A stretch of DNA of 64,000 nt from an uncultured Acidobacteriaceae bacterium (GTDB lineage: Bacteria; Acidobacteriota; Terriglobia; Terriglobales; Acidobacteriaceae), in NCBI GenBank assembly GCA_937879855.1, contig CALFMO010000054.1, positions 28,504-92,503 on the forward strand, read 5' to 3'. The position numbers and the translations under genes are program-made. Position 1 is the stretch's first letter, and every line of letters starts with the position of its first letter. Shown piece by piece: positions 58,957-64,000 of the stretch. Under the pieces are notes generated by a model. That model was not told the DNA's origin. It worked only from the letters and a program-made list of their open reading frames with translations, and ran no database searches.

Positions 58957-59208
58957 ATGTATCGCATCCTTACCGAGTACAAGAATATCGAAGGAGTCAA
59001 CAATACCCTCTTAGGGCTCGGGCTGCTCAATTACACCCTATACTTCGGTAAAGGGTCTTGGAATGGTCATTCGGAGAAAAGTCTCATTATCGAGCTTGAT
59101 AACATCACGAAGGGTCTCGCGAGAAGAGCTGCCAGATCTATCAAGGCGCTCAACAAACAAGAAAAGGTGCTGCTTCAAGAGATACCGGTAACGAGTCAGC
59201 TTGTCTGA
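58957..59208 (+). CDS. Small hypothetical protein at end of regulator operon
   Basis: 83 residues, 3 nt after the regulator stop. It begins YRILTEYKNIEGVNNTLLGL, then a short aromatic loop (YTLYFGKGSWNGHSEKSLII), then a basic helix (NITKGLARRAARSIKALNKQ). No family is recognised; the tight spacing supports a real gene. Confidence 0.5.
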   Translation: MYRILTEYKNIEGVNNTLLGLGLLNYTLYFGKGSWNGHSEKSLIIELDNITKGLARRAARSIKALNKQEKVLLQEIPVTSQLV

Positions 59209-59212
59209 GCTG

Positions 59213-59653
59213 CTAAACAAATTGAATTCTGAATGCGGGGACTCTTTTCTCCATCCCAACCTCGACGAACACAGCGAAAATATAACCGAGCTGCCCTCGA
59301 TAGGCGTTCAGTTTTGCAAAGTCGTCGTCCCGCCCCCGCCTGTTTCCGATCTTCTTTATCTCAATGGCAAGAAAGTTGTCCATTGTTTGTCGTCGGTGGA
59401 CAATAATGTCCGGGATTGCATCACGCTCGCGACCATCGATTCCAATGTATTTCTTGGCCGAAGGCATACCGTCCACATGCATTTTGTCGTATTCAGCATC
59501 GATGTCCCATCCGGGAAACTGCTGAGCAACGTGGATCGCTAAACGATGCGACAGGGCGTCTTCTCTCACCCCGCTCTCCAGCAGCTTTCGTTCGTTTCTG
59601 CTGAACGACTCAAGCGCCTTCGACAGTCGATTTTGAGCATCCGCCTGCGTCAT
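59213..59653 (-). CDS. Predicted PD-(D/E)xK nuclease-like protein
   Basis: 146 residues from the ATG at 59653 (MTQADAQNRLSKALESFSRN); the frame is open to 59965 but the upstream part overlaps the divergent promoter and reads as non-coding. A first helix with Glu (ESGVREDALSHRLAIHVAQQ) is followed by DIDAEYDKMHVDG, then Asp in RDAIPDIIVHRR and ExK in NFLAIEIKKIGNRRG, then a helix and strand (DFAKLNAYRGQLGYIFAVFV). This order of E, D and ExK fits the PD-(D/E)xK fold. It is divergent from the GHKL-nuclease/methylase operon and probably part of the same locus. Confidence 0.65.
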   Translation of the reverse strand: MTQADAQNRLSKALESFSRNERKLLESGVREDALSHRLAIHVAQQFPGWDIDAEYDKMHVDGMPSAKKYIGIDGRERDAIPDIIVHRRQTMDNFLAIEIKKIGNRRGRDDDFAKLNAYRGQLGYIFAVFVEVGMEKRVPAFRIQFV

Positions 59654-59927
59654 AATTTCGTTCGCCCATATCATAAGCCTAGATTGCAGAATCGGGTTAC
59701 TGCACAGGCAAATCCAGACCTCGTTATCCCCTCCTCGTGTGTGATGTGCTCTTTGGTACCAATGATTGTTAAAGGACGTCCACCGATTTGGCAAGGCGGG
59801 AGAACCGCATGAATCCTGGTGGAGCGAGAAGATGGCCCTTGTGGCTTCTTTCGACGGAAGCTCCGGTAAAATCAGCGTGGATTCATGCGCCTTTCGCTCG
59901 CATCCGCTTCGTGTGATAATTCCCATA
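59654..59927. promoter_or_regulatory. Divergent promoter region of candidate defence locus
   Basis: 274 bp between the PD-(D/E)xK gene and the GHKL gene. Open frames run in from both sides but no start with a ribosome-binding site supports them. It must hold both promoters. Confidence 0.4.
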
Positions 59928-62447
59928 ATGTCCGACCTACGCTCCATCTTCAAAGGCAAAGCCACCGCGGAGGGTGACGTCAGGGTCGATATAAGCTACG
60001 ACATCATTAGGCATGTTTCTGCACAGTTGTATACAAATCCACGAAAAGCAATCGAGGAACTCGTTTGCAACAGTTACGATGCAGGCGCAACGGAAAGCCA
60101 CGTTAAGTTGCCGAAAGACAAGAAAGGGGCACTTGTTGTTCTGGACAATGGACAATCGATGGACCTTGAGGGACTTCGGAGTCTCTGGCACGTAGCAGAC
60201 AGCCCCAAGAAACCCGATAGCAAAGGTCGCAGAATCGACAATGATCGACTACAGATTGGCAAGTTTGGTGTTGGCAAGTTGGCTGCTTATGCTTTGGGAC
60301 GGCGACTGACCCATGTTGCCACTGTTAAAGGCGTGACTCGTATTGTTTCAGTTGGCAAGGATGAGATCAAAGGACGCGGTGATGGTGGCCCACCTCGGTT
60401 CACGGTGTACAAATTGAAGGAATCGGAGGCGCAAAAACTTCTGGAGCCATTTCTCGGGACTCTCCCGCGTCCATGGAAGCGCAATTGGGGCACCTGGACG
60501 ATGGCGGTGGTTGAAGAGGTTGAGGAAGGCAATTTTGAACGCGCTCTGAAAATCGGGATTTTACGCAGAATGATTTCCACCGCTCTTCCAATCTACAAAA
60601 ATTTCAAGGTAACCCTCGAGAACCAAGTTGTTCCTGAACGCCAAATTTCTCCAGGCAACATCGAACTTACGGTTGAAGTTTTGAATCAAACCTTCCGCGA
60701 GAAATTGGAGAATGATCTGCAGCAGTATTGGCTAATCGAACGTCGTCTCGAAAACCTTGCTGACGTCTCCCCTGATCTTTACAAAATCAAACTCGTGAAG
60801 ATGCCCGACCCAAATAATACCGACAAACAGATACAAGCCATCGATGTTCCACTACTGGGCCCTGTTGCCGGTAGCGCAGTCCTCGCCAATCAAACACTTA
60901 CTACAGAGAAGCTCGATGAACGTGGCTACGTGAATCATGGATTCGCAATCTACTCCTCTGGAAGACTCGTCAATCCGGAAGACGAACTCTTTGGAATCAG
61001 CCCAAGGAGTCACGCCTATTGGCGACGCTTCTTAGCGCGAGTCGAAATTCCCGGTTTGGATGAAATTTTGCTGGTGCAGCGGAACGCAGTGTCGGAAAAC
61101 AGCCCCAAAGCGCAGATCGCTCGGGAAGTAATGCGAACACTGTTCAATTTCACCCGCTCATTAGCCGAGGAAAAAGAAGAAGCAGCAGATTTCACACCGC
61201 AGTCTTTCGGATCGAAGATCAGAAGCGGTTCCCCCCTTTTGGCCCCTCTTGCGGTAGAAGGCTTGGGAGAAGGTGTTCTTCCGCCGGGCGGAGTTTCGGA
61301 TATTGATATTGATTTCGTAACGCTCGGTGAAGACGGTCCGGCAGCCAGATACGACGCGGAAGCACACACCATCCAAGTCAATGAAGATCATCCTATTATC
61401 GCTGCTCTGGACGACTTTGGTGAACAGCGACAGAAGCAACTGCGCCGCATGATAGGAGAGATCATCGCGGGACACAAACTTGCGGAAGGATATCTCGCTG
61501 CAAAGGGCGTTGCTCCTGCGATTATCCGAGAAATTGAAGAATTGATCGACGCGGCGTTACGTAGTGCCGCTGGCTTCATCCGAGATCCAGTGGAAGAACA
61601 CATCCAGGAGATCGAGAATGCTTCTTATGAAGGCGGGACCCGTTTCGAGAATGCAGTCGTAAATGCGTTCAGAAGCATGAGACTCGTAGCGCGACGCATT
61701 GGCGGATCGGACAACCCCGATGGTATCGTAGCAATTCCGATAACTGGCTCGGTTAATCTCCGAATATCCATCGAAGCGAAGGGAACCAAGGGCGTTATCA
61801 CACACACCGAACTAAGCCAAGCGACCGTAGCTCGGCAGCAGAAGGAATCTCGATGCACATCTGCCATCGCTATTGCTCGCGAATATCAAATCGACGGTAA
61901 GGGGGGTGGAGACAGCGCGTTGCTGAGGGAAACATTGGGAAAGCTGCCCTTGCTTACGGTGTCTGCCATCGCAAAAATGTTAAGGCTGCATCAGAAGCGA
62001 CCATTCACTTACGACAAAGTTGCGGAAATTTTGACGACCGTGAACCGCCCGGACCAGCTTGAAGACTTCATCGAAGCCAAGTGGCGAGAGTTGCCAGATC
62101 TGGGACTCATGAAATTAGTGCTCGAAGTTGCGCACGATAAATCCGCCGAACATGACCAAAACTTTCCAGACCCGGGCATGCTCGTTGGTGACAGTCGCCT
62201 TACCTCACGTCACATAACAAAAGAACAAATCAAACATATTTTGGAGGCGGTTGCAGTTACCACCGGAATGGTAGTGGTCAAGGACAGACAGTCGTACGAA
62301 TTTAGCGTGACAGCACCTGTCGAGACAATCCTCGAAGCCATGACGCGTATTGCAGCTGAAACGGCTCCAGATGGCGGAAAATCCAAGGCGCACCCAGCGA
62401 CACCAGCTCTCAGGGTGGCAACCCAAAAAGAAAAACGCCAGCATTAG
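59928..62447 (+). CDS. GHKL ATPase fused to PD-(D/E)xK-like nuclease domain (MORC/MutL-like)
   Basis: 839 residues from the ATG at 59928; the frame is open from 59766. The GHKL ATPase motifs are AIEELVCNSYDAG (E43/E44, N48), VLDNGQSM (D73) and GKFGVGKLAAYALG (111-124). A transducer-like region follows (to about 450), then a linker and a helical segment. The C-terminal part has the order FENAVVNAFRSMRLVARRIG, then NPDGIVAIPI and LRISIEAKGTKG (about 572-620), followed by ARQQKESRCTSAIAIARE. D and ExK there fit a restriction-endonuclease fold. GHKL ATPases of MORC/MutL type are known in restriction-modification contexts. It is one nt from the methylase gene, forming an operon. Confidence 0.8.
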   Translation: MSDLRSIFKGKATAEGDVRVDISYDIIRHVSAQLYTNPRKAIEELVCNSYDAGATESHVKLPKDKKGALVVLDNGQSMDLEGLRSLWHVADSPKKPDSKGRRIDNDRLQIGKFGVGKLAAYALGRRLTHVATVKGVTRIVSVGKDEIKGRGDGGPPRFTVYKLKESEAQKLLEPFLGTLPRPWKRNWGTWTMAVVEEVEEGNFERALKIGILRRMISTALPIYKNFKVTLENQVVPERQISPGNIELTVEVLNQTFREKLENDLQQYWLIERRLENLADVSPDLYKIKLVKMPDPNNTDKQIQAIDVPLLGPVAGSAVLANQTLTTEKLDERGYVNHGFAIYSSGRLVNPEDELFGISPRSHAYWRRFLARVEIPGLDEILLVQRNAVSENSPKAQIAREVMRTLFNFTRSLAEEKEEAADFTPQSFGSKIRSGSPLLAPLAVEGLGEGVLPPGGVSDIDIDFVTLGEDGPAARYDAEAHTIQVNEDHPIIAALDDFGEQRQKQLRRMIGEIIAGHKLAEGYLAAKGVAPAIIREIEELIDAALRSAAGFIRDPVEEHIQEIENASYEGGTRFENAVVNAFRSMRLVARRIGGSDNPDGIVAIPITGSVNLRISIEAKGTKGVITHTELSQATVARQQKESRCTSAIAIAREYQIDGKGGGDSALLRETLGKLPLLTVSAIAKMLRLHQKRPFTYDKVAEILTTVNRPDQLEDFIEAKWRELPDLGLMKLVLEVAHDKSAEHDQNFPDPGMLVGDSRLTSRHITKEQIKHILEAVAVTTGMVVVKDRQSYEFSVTAPVETILEAMTRIAAETAPDGGKSKAHPATPALRVATQKEKRQH

Positions 62448-62448
62448 A

Positions 62449-63804
62449 ATGTCAGCGCATAGGCAAACAGATGACTCACCTGACATGGTAAACAAAACCG
62501 ACCTACTCAATTGGCGTTCTTCTCATGGCTATCGTTTCACCCACGATTGGTTTCGATTTCCAGGCAAGTTCCATCCGCCACTAGTTGAACATATTCTGCA
62601 GTCATTTCGTCCGACAGGCGTATTAGATCCGATGGCGGGCGTCGGAACGGTGGCGGTTGAAGCGAAAGCAGCAGGAATTCCTTCTTTATCACTCGACATC
62701 GATCCGGTAAGTTCTTTTTTCACCCGAGTCAAAACGACGCCGATTTCCGGGGCTACCCTAAGGGCCGCATGGTCCGACTTGTCGGATTCGCTTAACAGCT
62801 TCCGCCGGAGTGAAACAGAGGTTGAAATCCGAAAGTTTCGTGACATTCGGTCGAACGCTATGCGTGAACATTTGACCCGAGTTCAGGCACGTGAGTTTGA
62901 GAGACTCACATATTGGTTCCGTCGGTACGTTCTCGTGGACTACGCATTAATCGATCACTCGATTTTCAACGGCGGTCTGCCCAGTAGATCTGATGCTGTC
63001 CGCCGCTTCTTCTTGGCGTGTCTCCTTAGTTCAGTCCGACGGATTAGTCTCGCAGACCCCAGCCCTGTCAGCGGACTCGAGATCACCAAGCACATGAGGG
63101 AAAGAATTGAGCGCGGATATCCGATCGATGTCTTTCGCGAATTCGAGCGACGCGTCGAACTCGCGATTCGGAGAATGGAAGAATATACCGCTTATCTTCG
63201 GAAAAAGGGTACGTACGATACCCCCGCATATTATGAACAAGCCGACTGCGCAGACCTTCTGAGGTTTAATCCTGCAGCAGATTTCCAGGCTGATCTGATT
63301 TTATTTTCCCCGCCCTATTGCAATGCCATTGAGTATTGGCGACGTCACCGCCTGGAATATTTTTTGGGACGATTTCTCGATGAGCAGGGGGCGATCAGCC
63401 TTAGCAAAAAGTTTATCGGACGCAGCACAGTCAGTGACGTCGCTTTCATACCGCCCAAACTTGGCTATGCACCAATTGACAGACTGCTTCTTGATCTTCA
63501 GGCACAACAAAGATCGAAGAAAGCGCGCATTCTGTGGCGATACTTTCAGACCATGAAGGAGAGGCTGGCTATATTTCACGACTACCTACCGACCCGAGGT
63601 CACTGCGTAATCGTGGTTGGCGACAGTGAGACAGGGGGCAGTCGAGTTCCCACCGTTGGGACAATAACCTGGCTTGCAAAAGAGAGCGGGTTCAGGCACG
63701 TGAAGACATCTCGATACCGGATCAAGAATCGAGTCATGCAGTTTCCTATCAAATCGAACTCAAAAATTGAAAAAGAATCCATTATCGTTCTGCAGAAGCC
63801 ATAG
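62449..63804 (+). CDS. DNA methyltransferase (SPPY type) paired with GHKL-nuclease
   Basis: 451 residues from the ATG at 62449, 1 nt after the previous stop. Motif I is GVLDPMAGVGTVAVEAKAAG (about 60-78), followed by the acidic strand SLDIDPVSSF. The catalytic motif IV is LILFSPPYCNAIEYWRR (about 285), after an unusually long insert of over 200 residues that probably holds target recognition. SPPY is typical of N4-cytosine and some N6-adenine methylases. In this context it should protect self DNA from the linked nuclease system; that role is inference. Confidence 0.85.
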   Translation: MSAHRQTDDSPDMVNKTDLLNWRSSHGYRFTHDWFRFPGKFHPPLVEHILQSFRPTGVLDPMAGVGTVAVEAKAAGIPSLSLDIDPVSSFFTRVKTTPISGATLRAAWSDLSDSLNSFRRSETEVEIRKFRDIRSNAMREHLTRVQAREFERLTYWFRRYVLVDYALIDHSIFNGGLPSRSDAVRRFFLACLLSSVRRISLADPSPVSGLEITKHMRERIERGYPIDVFREFERRVELAIRRMEEYTAYLRKKGTYDTPAYYEQADCADLLRFNPAADFQADLILFSPPYCNAIEYWRRHRLEYFLGRFLDEQGAISLSKKFIGRSTVSDVAFIPPKLGYAPIDRLLLDLQAQQRSKKARILWRYFQTMKERLAIFHDYLPTRGHCVIVVGDSETGGSRVPTVGTITWLAKESGFRHVKTSRYRIKNRVMQFPIKSNSKIEKESIIVLQKP

Positions 63805-63945
63805 AGGGATGTCAACGGAGATCGTATTGAGATCCCGGCACATCGGGATGCTTTCAGGCTGGCCCTTGAGGACAGCACCGTTACGAAATCGTCTACATCG
63901 ATGTAGACGGAAAACCAGAAGTAGCGCTTATGTGCTTGAAAAGAA
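63805..63945. repeat. Right inner end of island with arm-like site
   Basis: TACGAAATCGTCTACA (63882-63897) is the arm 17-mer with one mismatch (lacking its first base), and it runs into the palindrome TCTACATCGATGTAGA (63892-63907). It lies 85-100 bp inside the right att repeat. No gene is seen here. Confidence 0.55.

Positions 63946-64000
<55 letters not shown>

Overview
The window is a chromosomal segment that looks like an Acidobacteriota genome (Terriglobia-like), interrupted by a 53.6 kb genomic island. Both assignments rest on gene families read by eye: an Oar-type TonB-dependent transporter with a carboxypeptidase-like N-terminal domain, FG-GAP/ASPIC-UnbV proteins and long TPR proteins are a typical acidobacterial set.

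Backbone (1-10280): two TPR proteins and the 1207-residue outer-membrane transporter on the minus strand, then a divergently transcribed LacI-family regulator and an exported FG-GAP/ASPIC protein. This resembles a glycan-uptake locus controlled by the LacI regulator.

Island (10330-63945): it is bounded by a perfect 49-bp direct repeat of the 3' part of a tRNA-Pro(CGG) gene (10281-10329 and 63946-63994). The copy at the right end belongs to the real tRNA gene, which runs off the window. A third, decayed att-like site lies at about 22901-23162. It has the same 15-bp core and the same 17-bp arm at exactly the same 128-bp distance as the left end. The island therefore looks like two related elements in tandem.

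Left element (10.3-23.0 kb): a 1625-residue secreted RHS protein with a coupled small membrane protein, a beta-helix protein, a remnant of a VWA membrane protein that is intact in the right element, an Ig/IPT lipoprotein, and a RiPP cluster. The RiPP cluster has a GrrM-like radical SAM/SPASM enzyme and a precursor with four aromatic-X-Asp triplets.

Right element (23.0-63.9 kb): a type I restriction-modification system; a backbone module of tyrosine integrase, three small proteins and a VWA membrane protein; an excisionase-like protein; a mobilisation pair (replication-relaxation protein and coupling ATPase); a 10.3 kb RHS/SpvB gene split by one frameshift, followed by coupled membrane proteins; an orphan Dam-like methylase; a response regulator; a large serine recombinase; XRE, RuvC-like and XRE-Nudix-like genes; an uncharacterised regulator operon; and a candidate defence locus (GHKL ATPase fused to a PD-(D/E)xK nuclease, a DNA methylase, and a divergent nuclease).

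The most novel signals are: (i) a 44-bp promoter-like element repeated four times, always with a 16-bp spacer, ahead of the integrase, mobilisation, Dam and serine-recombinase operons; (ii) the aromatic-X-Asp RiPP precursor; (iii) the internal att relic; (iv) the GHKL-nuclease-methylase locus. The RHS cargo and one neighbouring gene resemble proteins I associate with Patescibacteria, which suggests inter-phylum transfer.
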